The notes below the pieces were generated by a model. It saw only the letters and a list, made by a program, of their open reading frames with translations. It searched no databases and was not told where the DNA came from. Both the position numbers and the translations under genes were made by a program. A DNA stretch of 64,000 bases, taken from NCBI RefSeq assembly GCF_028682635.1, contig NZ_JANHLK010000011.1, forward strand, positions 1 through 64,000, given 5' to 3'. The stretch is from Pseudomonas putida (GTDB lineage Bacteria; Pseudomonadota; Gammaproteobacteria; Pseudomonadales; Pseudomonadaceae). Positions 1-8,112 of the stretch are shown in pieces; positions within the stretch are counted from its first letter, which is position 1; the number at the start of each line of letters is the position of its first letter.

Positions 1-14
1 AGATTTGTGACCAC

Positions 15-46
15 CTGTAGGAGCTGCCGCAGGCTGCGATCATTTG
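15..46. repeat. REP half-element
   Basis: A single REP-type sequence (TGTAGGAGCTGCCGCAGGCTGCGATC) lies just past the stop of the RpiR-type gene. The same unit recurs near 10.1, 17.7 and 23.3 kb as paired inverted copies. Only one arm is visible here. Confidence 0.75.
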
Positions 47-49
47 ATC

Positions 50-916
50 TTAGTCGTCCAGCGCCTTCACCGACTTGGGTGAAAGGCGCAAGCTGCGCAG
101 GCTGCGCTTGACGCTCTTGAGGTGGTTGACCAGGCTCGGCCCGCGGGCCATGGCCACGCCCATGGCCAACACATCGATCACCACCAGGTGGGCGATACGC
201 GAGGTCAGCGGCGTGTAGATTTCGGTGTCTTCGTGAACATCGATGGCCAGGTTGACGGTCGACAACTCGGCCAAAGGCGTCTGGCTCGGGCACAAGGTGA
301 TCAACGAGGCGCCGCTCTCCCGCACCAGGTTCGCGGTGATCAGCAAATCCTTGGAGCGCCCGGACTGGGAAATGCAGATTGCCACGTCACTTGGCTTGAG
401 GGTAACCGCCGACATCGCCTGCATGTGCGGATCGGAATACGCCGCCGCTGTCAGCAGCAAACGGAAAAACTTGTGCTGCGCATCCGCCGCCACCGCCCCG
501 GAGGCGCCGAAACCATAGAACTCGACGCGCTGGGCCTGGGACATGAGCGTCACCGCTCGCTGCAACTCCAACGGATCGAGCTTTTCCCGGACCTCCATCA
601 GCGTGTGCAGGGTGGTGTCGAAAATCTTCAGGCTGTAGTCGGCGACCGAGTCGTCCTCATGGATCGCGAACTGCCCGAAACTCGCCCCTGCCGCCAGGCT
701 CTGGGCCAGCTTGAGTTTCAAGTCCTGGAAACCCGAGCAACCGATGGCGCGGCAAAAGCGCACGATGGTCGGCTCACTGATACCCACGCTGTGGGCCAGG
801 TCGGCCATGGAACTGTGCATCACGGCCGCAGGATCGAGCAAAACGTGATCGGCGACCTTGAGTTCCGACTTGCGTAACAGGTGGCGAGACTGGGCGATGT
901 GTTGCAGCAGATTCAA
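50..916 (-). CDS. RpiR/HexR-family transcriptional regulator (HTH + SIS)
   Basis: Predicted cytoplasmic DNA-binding regulator of 288 residues. Residues about 1-75 form the RpiR helix-turn-helix (key stretch VGISEPTIVRFCRAIGCSG). Residues about 125-250 form a sugar-phosphate-binding SIS domain (YGFGASGAVAADAQHKFFR, later SQSGRSKDLL). The family responds to phosphosugars; HexR proteins control central sugar catabolism. I chose the TTG at 916 because the protein then opens MNLLQHIAQSRHLLRKSEL as expected for the family, an AAGAG lies 8 bases upstream, and a perfect palindrome at 965-979 looks like an autoregulatory operator, leaving no room for a leader before the in-frame GTG at 961. Downstream of uraH on the same strand but separated from it by a terminator. 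The effector and target genes cannot be read from the sequence; it may be a HexR paralogue rather than HexR itself. Confidence 0.9.
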   Translation of the reverse strand: MNLLQHIAQSRHLLRKSELKVADHVLLDPAAVMHSSMADLAHSVGISEPTIVRFCRAIGCSGFQDLKLKLAQSLAAGASFGQFAIHEDDSVADYSLKIFDTTLHTLMEVREKLDPLELQRAVTLMSQAQRVEFYGFGASGAVAADAQHKFFRLLLTAAAYSDPHMQAMSAVTLKPSDVAICISQSGRSKDLLITANLVRESGASLITLCPSQTPLAELSTVNLAIDVHEDTEIYTPLTSRIAHLVVIDVLAMGVAMARGPSLVNHLKSVKRSLRSLRLSPKSVKALDD

Positions 917-964
917 AGGGCTGGACTCTTTTTTATTTGGCAGGCGCCGGGGATGTAGCACGCT

Positions 965-979
965 TGTAGTTATACTACA
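965..979. promoter_or_regulatory. Candidate RpiR/HexR-type operator
   Basis: TGTAGTTATACTACA has perfect 6-bp arms (TGTAGT/ACTACA) around three bases. It closely resembles the palindromic HexR operator consensus of gammaproteobacteria as I remember it (TGTARTxxxxYTACA type). It lies immediately upstream of the regulator's likely start, which suggests autoregulation. Seen: the palindrome. Inferred: its ligand. Confidence 0.6.
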
Positions 980-1096
980 TGAATCGTCTTTTTGCCTGCT
1001 GAATAAGTAACTGAATTGTCTTTGTCACACCCTGTTTTAGCGGTATGAGCCTTATGTAGCAGTAAATCCGGCCTTTGCCGCCAAGGATTTTTTGCG

Positions 1097-1123
1097 AAAA
1101 AAAAGCCCGCAGTGTGAGCGGGC
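1097..1123 (-). terminator. Rho-independent terminator after uraH
   Basis: On the minus strand GCCCGC-TCACACT-GCGGGC is followed by eight T. It lies between the uraH stop and the RpiR gene, so the two are probably separate transcripts. Confidence 0.8.
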
Positions 1124-1182
1124 GAAAGACCAAAGAAGCTATATGCGCAGTCGCTTCTAAGTGGAGGAAGCCGCTTGGGGGA

Positions 1183-1536
1183 TCAGCTTCCTCGGTACGT
1201 TGAATAACTGTAGGGCGAAATGAGCAGCGGCACATGGTAGTGATCCTGCTCGGCAGAGATGCCAAAACGCAGCACCACCACATCCAGGAAAGCAGGCTCC
1301 GGCAACTGGACGCCACGGGCGCGGTAGTAGTCGCCTGCATGGAACTGCACCTGATAGACCCCGGTGCGGTAGTCATCGCCCTGCAGCAGCGGTGCATCGA
1401 CACGGCCATCGCTGTTGGTTATCGCGCTGGCGACCAATTCCAGCTGCGAGCCTTCAACGCGGTACAGCTCGACCTTGATCGAGCTGCCCGGGCACCCGTG
1501 TGCAGCGTCCAAAACGTGTGTAGTCAAACGTCCCAT
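1183..1536 (-). CDS. uraH: 5-hydroxyisourate hydrolase (transthyretin-related)
   Basis: 117 residues, the normal size for the enzyme that hydrolyses 5-hydroxyisourate to OHCU, the second step of urate breakdown. It carries the N-terminal TTHVLD stretch with the conserved His and ends in the family's C-terminal signature YRGS. The reading frame stays open upstream, but residues before MGRLTTHVLD have no counterpart in the family, so the ATG at 1536 is used. It is transcribed divergently from puuE-uraD-alc-allA-puuD across about 440 bp that hold two TTGT-N2-ACAA palindromes, which could co-regulate both sides. Cytoplasmic by the absence of a signal peptide. Confidence 0.93.
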   Translation of the reverse strand: MGRLTTHVLDAAHGCPGSSIKVELYRVEGSQLELVASAITNSDGRVDAPLLQGDDYRTGVYQVQFHAGDYYRARGVQLPEPAFLDVVVLRFGISAEQDHYHVPLLISPYSYSTYRGS

Positions 1537-1666
1537 TGATTCTGCGCGCCTGCCTGCATGTAAGCAGTCAGGCCTCGCGCCTCCCGAAGTCAGTTGAAAG
1601 GAGACCGCACCGATTCGGAGCACGAAAAGCTGCGGCGAGCGACTGATTAAGACATTTTTCAAAAAA

Positions 1667-1678
1667 ATTGTACACAAT
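1667..1678. promoter_or_regulatory. Candidate GntR-type operator, uraH side
   Basis: ATTGTACACAAT contains TTGT-N2-ACAA arms. The form matches operators of FCD-type GntR regulators. It shares TTGTAnACAAT with the second copy about 216 bp away. Confidence 0.5.
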
Positions 1679-1883
1679 AAAAACGACATTTCGTCCGACA
1701 CCGTCACCACACGGGCTTTTACCGTCGATTTTCCAGCGATCCTTGCGCCTGCGCCGCTTTCGAACCATTAGCTGACCAATCAGGCAAATTTCTTGCACTG
1801 GTCGGGTGACAGTCCAGAATCCGCACCACTGATGACCGTTGATGAAAAATGCAAAAAATCAGGCTTACAAAATGAATATAAAG

Positions 1884-1893
1884 TTGTATACAA
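1884..1893. promoter_or_regulatory. Candidate GntR-type operator, puuE side
   Basis: TTGTATACAA is a perfect 10-bp palindrome about 87 bases before the puuE start, the second TTGT-N2-ACAA site in the divergent region. In P. aeruginosa a GntR-type gene is, to my knowledge, linked to purine catabolism genes. No GntR gene is in this window, so the regulator must lie elsewhere. Confidence 0.5.
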
Positions 1894-1979
1894 TCACCCC
1901 ATCGCTGTGACGCCACCCTGCCATTTCACCCTCAGGCGCGCCACACCACCTGTCAACACGAACAAGAAGGAAGACTGCA

Positions 1980-2906
1980 GTGAGCGCTGACTACCCTCGC
2001 GACCTGATCGGTTACGGCAGTAACCCTCCGCACCCACACTGGCCGGGCAACGCCCGCATCGCCCTGTCGTTCGTACTCAACTACGAAGAAGGTGGCGAGC
2101 GCAACATCCTGCACGGCGACAAAGAGTCTGAAGCCTTCCTCTCGGAAATGGTCTCGGCGCAGCCGCTGCAAGGCGCGCGTAACATGAGCATGGAATCGCT
2201 CTACGAGTATGGCAGCCGTACTGGCGTCTGGCGGATCCTGAAACTGTTCAAGGAATTCGACATTCCGCTGACCGTGTTCGCCGTGGCCATGGCCGCCCAG
2301 CGTCACCCGGACGTGATCCACGCCATGGTCGAGGCCGGCCACGAGATCTGCAGCCACGGCTACCGCTGGATCGACTACCAGTACATGGACGAAGCCCAGG
2401 AACGCGAGCACATGCTCGAAGCGATACGCATCCTCACCGAAATCACCGGCGAGCGCCCACTGGGCTGGTACACCGGCCGCACCGGCCCGAATACCCGCAA
2501 GCTGGTGATGGAAGAAGGCGGCTTCCTCTACGACAGCGACACCTACGACGACGACCTGCCCTACTGGGAACCGAACAACCCGACCGGCAAGCCGCACCTG
2601 GTGATCCCGTACACCCTGGACACCAACGACATGCGCTTCACCCAGGTCCAGGGTTTCAACAAGGGCGACGATTTCTTCGAATACCTCAAGGATGCGTTCG
2701 ACGTGCTCTACGCCGAAGGCGCGGAAGCCCCGAAAATGCTGTCGATCGGCCTGCACTGCCGCCTGATCGGCCGTCCGGCGCGTCTGGCTTCGCTCAAGCG
2801 CTTTATCGAATACGCTAAAAGTCATGAACAGGTGTGGTTCAGCCGTCGCGTCGACATCGCACGCCACTGGCACGAAACCCACCCGTACCAAGGGGCCGCG
2901 AAATGA
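1980..2906 (+). CDS. puuE: Allantoinase PuuE (polysaccharide-deacetylase fold)
   Basis: 308 residues. Hydrolyses allantoin to allantoate. This is the allantoinase type related to NodB/polysaccharide deacetylases and not to the amidohydrolase AllB. The recognisable stretch is PRDLIGYGSNPPHPHWPGNAR at the N terminus, then the NodB-type core with EICSHGYRW in the middle. GTG start with AAGGA about 8 bases upstream. First gene of a plus-strand operon; its TGA overlaps the uraD ATG (ATGA), implying translational coupling. Cytoplasmic. Confidence is high because it sits with the remaining urate enzymes. Confidence 0.95.
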   Translation: MSADYPRDLIGYGSNPPHPHWPGNARIALSFVLNYEEGGERNILHGDKESEAFLSEMVSAQPLQGARNMSMESLYEYGSRTGVWRILKLFKEFDIPLTVFAVAMAAQRHPDVIHAMVEAGHEICSHGYRWIDYQYMDEAQEREHMLEAIRILTEITGERPLGWYTGRTGPNTRKLVMEEGGFLYDSDTYDDDLPYWEPNNPTGKPHLVIPYTLDTNDMRFTQVQGFNKGDDFFEYLKDAFDVLYAEGAEAPKMLSIGLHCRLIGRPARLASLKRFIEYAKSHEQVWFSRRVDIARHWHETHPYQGAAK

Positions 2907-3418
2907 GCGCCTTTCAAACCTTGAAACCCTCGACCCTGAGCCGCGACGCCTTCGTCAAAGCCTTCGCCGACATCTACGAACATTCGCCATGGGTGGCCGA
3001 GAAGGCCTTTGACCTGGGCCAGGACGCCTCGATCGACGAGATCGAAACCCTGCACCAGCGCATGAGCGACATCCTGTTGAGCGCCGATCACGCCAGCCAG
3101 CTGGCCCTGATCAACGCTCACCCGGACCTGGCCGGCAAAGCCGCCGTCCAGGGGCAACTCACCGAAGCCAGCACCAATGAACAGGCTGGCGCCGGTATTC
3201 ACCAATGCACGGCCGAAGAGTTCCAGCGCTTCACCGAGCTGAACGACGCCTACAAGGCCAAGTTCAAGTTTCCCTTCATCATGGCGGTAAAAGGCAGCAA
3301 CCGGCATCAGATCCTCGCGGCGTTCGAAACGCGCATCCACAACCCGGAAGATACCGAGTTCAAGTGCGCGCTGGCGCAGATCAACAAGATCGCCCTGTTC
3401 CGATTACTGACCCTATAG
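2903..3418 (+). CDS. uraD: OHCU decarboxylase
   Basis: 171 residues. Decarboxylates 2-oxo-4-hydroxy-4-carboxy-5-ureidoimidazoline stereospecifically to S-allantoin, acting between UraH and PuuE. The family motif NAHPDLAGKAA with the catalytic His is present, as is the C-terminal FPFIMAVKG stretch. The frame is open upstream but MSAFQTLKPSTLSRDAFV is the normal N terminus, and this ATG overlaps the puuE stop by four bases. Followed after 88 bases by alc. Confidence 0.95.
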   Translation: MSAFQTLKPSTLSRDAFVKAFADIYEHSPWVAEKAFDLGQDASIDEIETLHQRMSDILLSADHASQLALINAHPDLAGKAAVQGQLTEASTNEQAGAGIHQCTAEEFQRFTELNDAYKAKFKFPFIMAVKGSNRHQILAAFETRIHNPEDTEFKCALAQINKIALFRLLTL

Positions 3419-3506
3419 CGACCTTGGCCCGAGCGTATCTGAACGCACAAATCGCCCAGGGCCCTGAGAGCATCCCAAGCCACTTATTTAAAGGCAGACA
3501 AGAAGA

Positions 3507-4502
3507 ATGAAAGCTTACGCCGTACCTTTCGAGAAGTTCGTCAACCTGGCCGACGCCCGTCTGGGCACCAAGATCATCTCGGTCACCGATGACTGGTTCG
3601 CAGACGCCAACCGTCTGTTCCAACCGACCCCGGCCGTGTGGAAGGAGGGCGTGTTCGATGACAACGGCAAGTGGATGGACGGCTGGGAGTCGCGCCGCAA
3701 GCGCTTCGAAGGCTACGACAGCGCGGTGATCCGCCTGGGCGTGCCTGGCTCGATCAAGGGCGTGGACATCGACACTTCATTCTTCACCGGCAACTTCCCG
3801 CCGTCGGCCTCCCTGGAAGCCTGCTTCCTGGCCTCGGGCGAGCCGGACGCAAACACCCAGTGGACTGAAGTGCTGTCCGCCGTCGAACTGCAAGGCAACA
3901 GCCACCACTACCACGAAATCAGCAACGACCAGGCGTTCAGCCACCTGCGCTTCAACATCTACCCGGACGGTGGTGTTGCCCGTCTGCGCGTGTACGGCAT
4001 TCCGTTCCGCGACTGGTCGGCTGTTGGCGACAACGAGCAAGTCGACCTGGCCGCAGCCCTCAACGGTGGCCGCGCCCTCGCCTGCTCCGACGAACACTTC
4101 GGCCGCATGAGCAACATTCTCAACCCGGGCCGTGGCATCAACATGGGCGACGGCTGGGAAACCGCACGTCGTCGTACCCCGGGCAATGACTGGGTGATCG
4201 TCGCCCTGGGCCACCCGGGCGAGATCGAGAAAATCGTCGTCGATACCCTGCACTTCAAGGGCAACTACCCGGACAGCTGCTCGATCCAGGGCGCATTCGT
4301 CAAAGGCGGTACCGACAGCCAGATCGAAACCCAATCGCTGTTCTGGCGCGAACTGCTGCCAAGCCAGAAGCTGGAAATGCACGCCGAACACACCTTCGCC
4401 GAGCAGATCAAGGCCCTGGGCCCGATCACCCACATCCGCCTGAACGTGTTCCCGGATGGTGGTGTGAGCCGCCTGCGCGTTTTGGGCAAAGTCGCGAAGT
4501 AA
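3507..4502 (+). CDS. alc: Allantoicase
   Basis: 331 residues. Hydrolyses allantoate to ureidoglycolate and urea. Two homologous halves typical of allantoicase are visible: each half has a G(S/D)GWESxRRxx or [10 protein letters not shown] stretch and ends with a LRxNxxPDGGVxRLRVxG repeat (residues about 145-165 and 305-325). An AAGAAGA ribosome-binding site precedes the ATG. Third gene of the puuE operon. It is followed by a REP pair and then allA, so the operon may be processed or attenuated at the REP. Confidence 0.95.
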   Translation: MKAYAVPFEKFVNLADARLGTKIISVTDDWFADANRLFQPTPAVWKEGVFDDNGKWMDGWESRRKRFEGYDSAVIRLGVPGSIKGVDIDTSFFTGNFPPSASLEACFLASGEPDANTQWTEVLSAVELQGNSHHYHEISNDQAFSHLRFNIYPDGGVARLRVYGIPFRDWSAVGDNEQVDLAAALNGGRALACSDEHFGRMSNILNPGRGINMGDGWETARRRTPGNDWVIVALGHPGEIEKIVVDTLHFKGNYPDSCSIQGAFVKGGTDSQIETQSLFWRELLPSQKLEMHAEHTFAEQIKALGPITHIRLNVFPDGGVSRLRVLGKVAK

Positions 4503-4504
4503 GC

Positions 4505-4584
4505 GACGCGCCCTTCGCGAGCAAGCCCGCTCCCACAGGGGAATGCATTCCAGATGTGGGAGCGGGCTTGCTCGCGAAGGCGTC
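4505..4584. repeat. REP inverted pair (CTTCGCGAGCAAGCCCGCTCCCACA type)
   Basis: Two arms of about 30 bases (4505-4537 and 4555-4584) face each other around an 18-base loop. Located between alc and allA. Confidence 0.85.
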
Positions 4585-4623
4585 AGAACCAACAACACAG
4601 AACTCAACGAAAAGAAGAACAGC

Positions 4624-5127
4624 ATGCGCACACTGACGATTGAACCGCTGACCAAAGAAGCCTTCGCCCCTTTCGGTGACGTGATCGAAACCGACGGCAG
4701 CGATCACTTCATGATCAACAACGGTTCGACCATGCGCTTCCATAAACTGGCGACGGTGGAAACCGCCACGCCAGAAGACAACGCGATCATCAGCATCTTC
4801 CGCGCCGACGCGCAGGACATGCCATTGACCGTGAGCATGCTGGAGCGTCATCCGCTGGGCAGCCAGGCTTTCATTCCGCTGCTCGGCAACCCCTTTCTGA
4901 TCGTGGTCGCGCCACTTGGCGATGAACCTGTATCAGGCTTGGTCCGCGCCTTCGTCACCAACGGCAGGCAGGGCATCAATTACCATCGCGGCGTTTGGCA
5001 CCACCCGGTGCTGACGATCGAAAAGCGGGATGACTTCCTGGTGGTTGATCGCAGTGGCACAGGCAATAACTGCGATGAGCATTTTTTCAAAGAGGATGAG
5101 CGTTTGATCCTCGCCCCCCACCAATAA
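4624..5127 (+). CDS. allA: Ureidoglycolate lyase
   Basis: 167 residues, the usual size. Splits ureidoglycolate into glyoxylate and urea, the last step of the pathway encoded here. Recognisable stretches are MRTLTIEPLTKEAFAPFGDVI at the start, and GRQGINYHRGVWHHP with cupin-type histidines near residue 120. The ATG at 4624 is preceded by GAAAAGAAG about 8 bases upstream; a longer frame runs back into the REP and is unlikely. Followed 51 bases later by puuD. Confidence 0.94.
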   Translation: MRTLTIEPLTKEAFAPFGDVIETDGSDHFMINNGSTMRFHKLATVETATPEDNAIISIFRADAQDMPLTVSMLERHPLGSQAFIPLLGNPFLIVVAPLGDEPVSGLVRAFVTNGRQGINYHRGVWHHPVLTIEKRDDFLVVDRSGTGNNCDEHFFKEDERLILAPHQ

Positions 5128-5178
5128 GAGAAGGTCTGATCACTCGACAACAAGAGTGACAGGCGAGAGGTAAAGACT

Positions 5179-6483
5179 GTGGAAGCACATCTGTTGGAAT
5201 GGCTGAACCTGAGCGTGCGCTGGGTTCACATGATTACTGGCGTGGCCTGGATCGGCGCATCGTTCTACTTCGTCTGGCTGGAAAACAACCTCAATCGGGT
5301 CAACCCGAAAAGTGGTCTGGCCGGTGATTTGTGGGCGATCCACGGCGGCGGTATCTACCACCTGGAAAAATACAAACTGGCTCCACCGACCATGCCGGAC
5401 AACCTGCACTGGTTCAAATGGGAAGCCTACTTCACCTGGATGTCGGGGATCGCGCTGCTGTGCGTGGTGTTCTACTCCAACCCGACGCTCTACCTGCTGG
5501 CTCCGGGCAGCACCCTGAGCGGTCCTGAAGGCGTGGCCATCGGTATCGGCTCGCTGTTCATCGGCTGGTTCATCTACTCCTTCCTCTGCGACTCGGCCCT
5601 GGGTAAACGCCCTGCCCTGCTGGGTTTCATCCTGTTCGTGCTGATCATCGGCGCGGCCTATGGCTTCAGCAAGGTGTTCAGCGGTCGTGGTGCGTACCTG
5701 CACGTCGGCGCGATCATCGGCACCATCATGGTCGGCAACGTGTTCCGCATCATCATGCCGGCGCAACGTGCACTGGTGGCGGCCATCGCCGAGAACCGCA
5801 CGCCGGATCCGGCACTGCCGGCCAAAGGCCTGTTGCGTTCGCGTCACAACAACTACTTCACCTTGCCGGTGCTGTTCATCATGATCAGCAACCACTTCCC
5901 GAGCACCTACGGCAGCCAGTACAACTGGTTGATCCTGGCCGGGATCGCGGTACTGGCGGTGTTGGTGCGTCACTACTTCAACACCCGTCACGACAGCCAC
6001 AAATATGCCTGGACCCTGCCGGTGGCAGCGGTGGGCATGATTTGCCTGGCCTACGTGTCCGGTCCGAAGCCGATGTCCAGCGCCCCTGAAGTGGCCAAGG
6101 CACCTGCCGCAATCGAGTACCAGCCGCTGCCGGAAACTGCAGTGGGCGGTGGCTTGAAACCGGCTGAAGCCAAACCTGCCGAGGCACCTGCAGCCGCACC
6201 GGCGCAAGCGTCCAACGCAGGCCCGGGCTTCGACAAGGTGCACAGCGTGATTCAGGAACGTTGCGCGGTTTGCCACTCGGCCAAACCGACCAGCCCGCTG
6301 TTCAGTGCGGCCCCGGCCGGCGTGATGCTCGACACCCCCGAGCAGATCCGCCAGAACGCGGCGCGTATCCAGGCTCAAGCCGTCGCCAGCCAGATCATGC
6401 CACTGGGCAACATCACCCAGATGACCCAGCAGGAACGTGACCTGATCGGCGCCTGGATTGTGCAGGGTGCCCCGACCAATTAA
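5179..6483 (+). CDS. puuD: Membrane urate oxidase PuuD with C-terminal cytochrome c domain
   Basis: 434 residues. Oxidises urate to 5-hydroxyisourate in place of soluble uricase, passing electrons to the respiratory chain rather than making H2O2. About eight hydrophobic segments span residues 10-300, with the family stretches VRWVHMITGVAWIGASFYFVW and SRHNNYFTLPVLFIMISNHFP. A proline/alanine-rich linker (about 300-345) leads to a cytochrome c domain with the haem motif CAVCH near residue 361 and an axial Met candidate in SQIMPLGN. GTG start with GAGAGG about 8 bases upstream. Inner membrane; topology of the haem domain is expected to be periplasmic. Confidence 0.95.
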   Translation: MEAHLLEWLNLSVRWVHMITGVAWIGASFYFVWLENNLNRVNPKSGLAGDLWAIHGGGIYHLEKYKLAPPTMPDNLHWFKWEAYFTWMSGIALLCVVFYSNPTLYLLAPGSTLSGPEGVAIGIGSLFIGWFIYSFLCDSALGKRPALLGFILFVLIIGAAYGFSKVFSGRGAYLHVGAIIGTIMVGNVFRIIMPAQRALVAAIAENRTPDPALPAKGLLRSRHNNYFTLPVLFIMISNHFPSTYGSQYNWLILAGIAVLAVLVRHYFNTRHDSHKYAWTLPVAAVGMICLAYVSGPKPMSSAPEVAKAPAAIEYQPLPETAVGGGLKPAEAKPAEAPAAAPAQASNAGPGFDKVHSVIQERCAVCHSAKPTSPLFSAAPAGVMLDTPEQIRQNAARIQAQAVASQIMPLGNITQMTQQERDLIGAWIVQGAPTN

Positions 6484-6496
6484 TCGTTGAAAAGCT

Positions 6497-6538
6497 TCGC
6501 TGGCAAGCCAGCTCCTACAGGAGCTGGCTTGCCAGCGA
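6497..6538. repeat. REP inverted pair (TCGCTGGCAAGCCAGCTCCT type)
   Basis: Two exact 20-base arms (6497-6516 and 6519-6538) with a two-base loop lie between puuD and the permease gene. Confidence 0.85.
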
Positions 6539-6602
6539 TTGGCCGCAACGCGGTCCACCTGATGCACAAAATCACAAGAATAAAAATGATCCGAGGTGTT
6601 GC

Positions 6603-7955
6603 ATGTCCGAGCTCTCCCCAGCACGCATCCCCGACGCACCCGCCATTCAGCGTTTGCCCCTCTTGCAACTGATCCTGGTCGGTTTGCAACATGTTCTGCT
6701 GATGTACGGTGGCGCCATCGCGGTGCCGCTGATCATCGGACAGGCCGCTGGCCTGAGTCGTGAAGAAATCGCCTTCCTGATCAACGCCGACCTGCTGGTC
6801 GCCGGCATCGCCACCATCGTCCAGTCACTCGGTATCGGCCCCATGGGCATTCGCATGCCGGTGATGATGGGCGCCAGTTTCGCCGCCGTCGGCAGCATGG
6901 TCGCCATGGCCGGCATGCCCGGTATCGGCCTGCAGGGGATCTTCGGCGCGACCATCGCCGCCGGGTTCTTCGGCATGCTCATCGCGCCGTTCATGTCCAA
7001 GGTCGTGCGCTTCTTCCCTCCTCTGGTGACCGGCACGGTCATCACCTCGATCGGTTTGTCGCTGTTCCCCGTGGCCGTAAACTGGGCCGGCGGTGGCGCC
7101 GACGCCGCTCAATTCGGTTCACCGATCTACCTGGCCATCGCCGCGCTGGTGCTGGGCACCATCCTGCTGGTGCACCGCTTCATGCGCGGTTTCTGGGTCA
7201 ATATTTCGGTGCTGATCGGCATGTGCCTGGGTTACGTGCTCTGTGGCGTGCTGGGCATGGTCGACCTCAGCGGCATGGCCCAGGCACCATGGCTGCAATT
7301 CGTCACCCCGCTGCACTTCGGCATGCCGAAATTCGAACTCGCGCCGATCCTGTCGATGTGCCTGGTGGTGGTGATCATTTTCGTCGAATCCACCGGGATG
7401 TTCCTCGCCCTGGGCAAGATCACCGGCCAGGAAGTCTGCCCACGCATGTTGCGCCGCGGCCTGCTGTGCGACGCCGGCGCCTCGTTCTTCGCCGGCTTCT
7501 TCAACACCTTCACCCACTCCTCCTTCGCGCAGAACATCGGCCTGGTGCAGATGACCGGCGTGCGCTGCCGTTCGGTGACCATCGTCGCCGGCGGTTTGCT
7601 GATCGTCCTGAGCCTGCTGCCCAAGGCCGCGTTCCTGGTAGCTTCGATCCCTCCGGCGGTGCTGGGCGGCGCGGCGATCGCGATGTTCGGCATGGTCGCC
7701 GCCACCGGGATCAAGATCCTCCAGGAAGCCGACATCGGTGACCGACGCAACCAGTTGCTGGTGGCGGTGAGCATCGGCATGGGCCTGATCCCGGTGGTGC
7801 GTCCGGAATTCTTCGCCCACCTGCCCCTGTGGATGAGCCCGATCACCCACAGCGGCATCGCCATGGCCACGCTCAGTGCCCTGACGCTGAACCTGCTGTT
7901 CAACATCCTTGGCGGCGCCGAACGCGCGGCCATCAACGACTGCCACGCCCACTAA
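6603..7955 (+). CDS. NCS2-family urate/xanthine:cation symporter
   Basis: 450 residues with about 12-14 hydrophobic segments, an inner-membrane nucleobase:cation symporter. Family landmarks: LQHVLLMYGGAIAVPLIIG near residue 30, the QSLGIGPMGIRMPVMMGASF region, and a FVESTGMFLALGKITG stretch in the second half that carries the substrate-binding Glu, followed by NTFTHSSFAQNIGLVQMTGV. The NxFTxSSF-type sequence is seen in uric acid/xanthine members. CCGAGG lies upstream of the ATG. It is 120 bases after puuD on the same strand, so urate is the most probable substrate, but xanthine or another purine cannot be excluded. Confidence 0.9.
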   Translation: MSELSPARIPDAPAIQRLPLLQLILVGLQHVLLMYGGAIAVPLIIGQAAGLSREEIAFLINADLLVAGIATIVQSLGIGPMGIRMPVMMGASFAAVGSMVAMAGMPGIGLQGIFGATIAAGFFGMLIAPFMSKVVRFFPPLVTGTVITSIGLSLFPVAVNWAGGGADAAQFGSPIYLAIAALVLGTILLVHRFMRGFWVNISVLIGMCLGYVLCGVLGMVDLSGMAQAPWLQFVTPLHFGMPKFELAPILSMCLVVVIIFVESTGMFLALGKITGQEVCPRMLRRGLLCDAGASFFAGFFNTFTHSSFAQNIGLVQMTGVRCRSVTIVAGGLLIVLSLLPKAAFLVASIPPAVLGGAAIAMFGMVAATGIKILQEADIGDRRNQLLVAVSIGMGLIPVVRPEFFAHLPLWMSPITHSGIAMATLSALTLNLLFNILGGAERAAINDCHAH

Positions 7956-7973
7956 GTCAGAAGCACACACCCC

Positions 7974-8066
7974 CTGTAGGAGCCGGCTTGCCGGCGAAAG
8001 CGGAGTGTCAGGCGAGATTGATGTTGGATTTTATGGCCTCTTCGCTGGCAAGCCAGCTCCTACAGG
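7974..8066. repeat. REP inverted pair
   Basis: TGTAGGAGCCGGCTTGCCGGCGAAAG (from 7975) and, inverted, CTTCGCTGGCAAGCCAGCTCCTACA (to 8065) are separated by about 40 bases between the permease and the first Tsx-like channel gene. Confidence 0.8.
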
Positions 8067-8112
8067 TAGGGTGTTTCTGCGCCTTGAAAATAAGAACAAG
8101 AGGGAGCAACAG

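Larger units (their letters stand above)
1537..1979. promoter_or_regulatory. uraH-puuE divergent control region
   Basis: About 440 bases without a convincing gene. The region is richer in A+T than its flanks and separates the two divergent urate transcripts. It contains two TTGT-N2-ACAA palindromes, listed separately, each placed towards one of the two genes. The puuE ribosome-binding site AAGGA lies near 1968-1972. Confidence 0.6.

Noticed and set aside
1537..1710. N-terminal extension of UraH
   Set aside because: Open frame but no family counterpart, and it would remove the divergent control region with the TTGT-N2-ACAA site.
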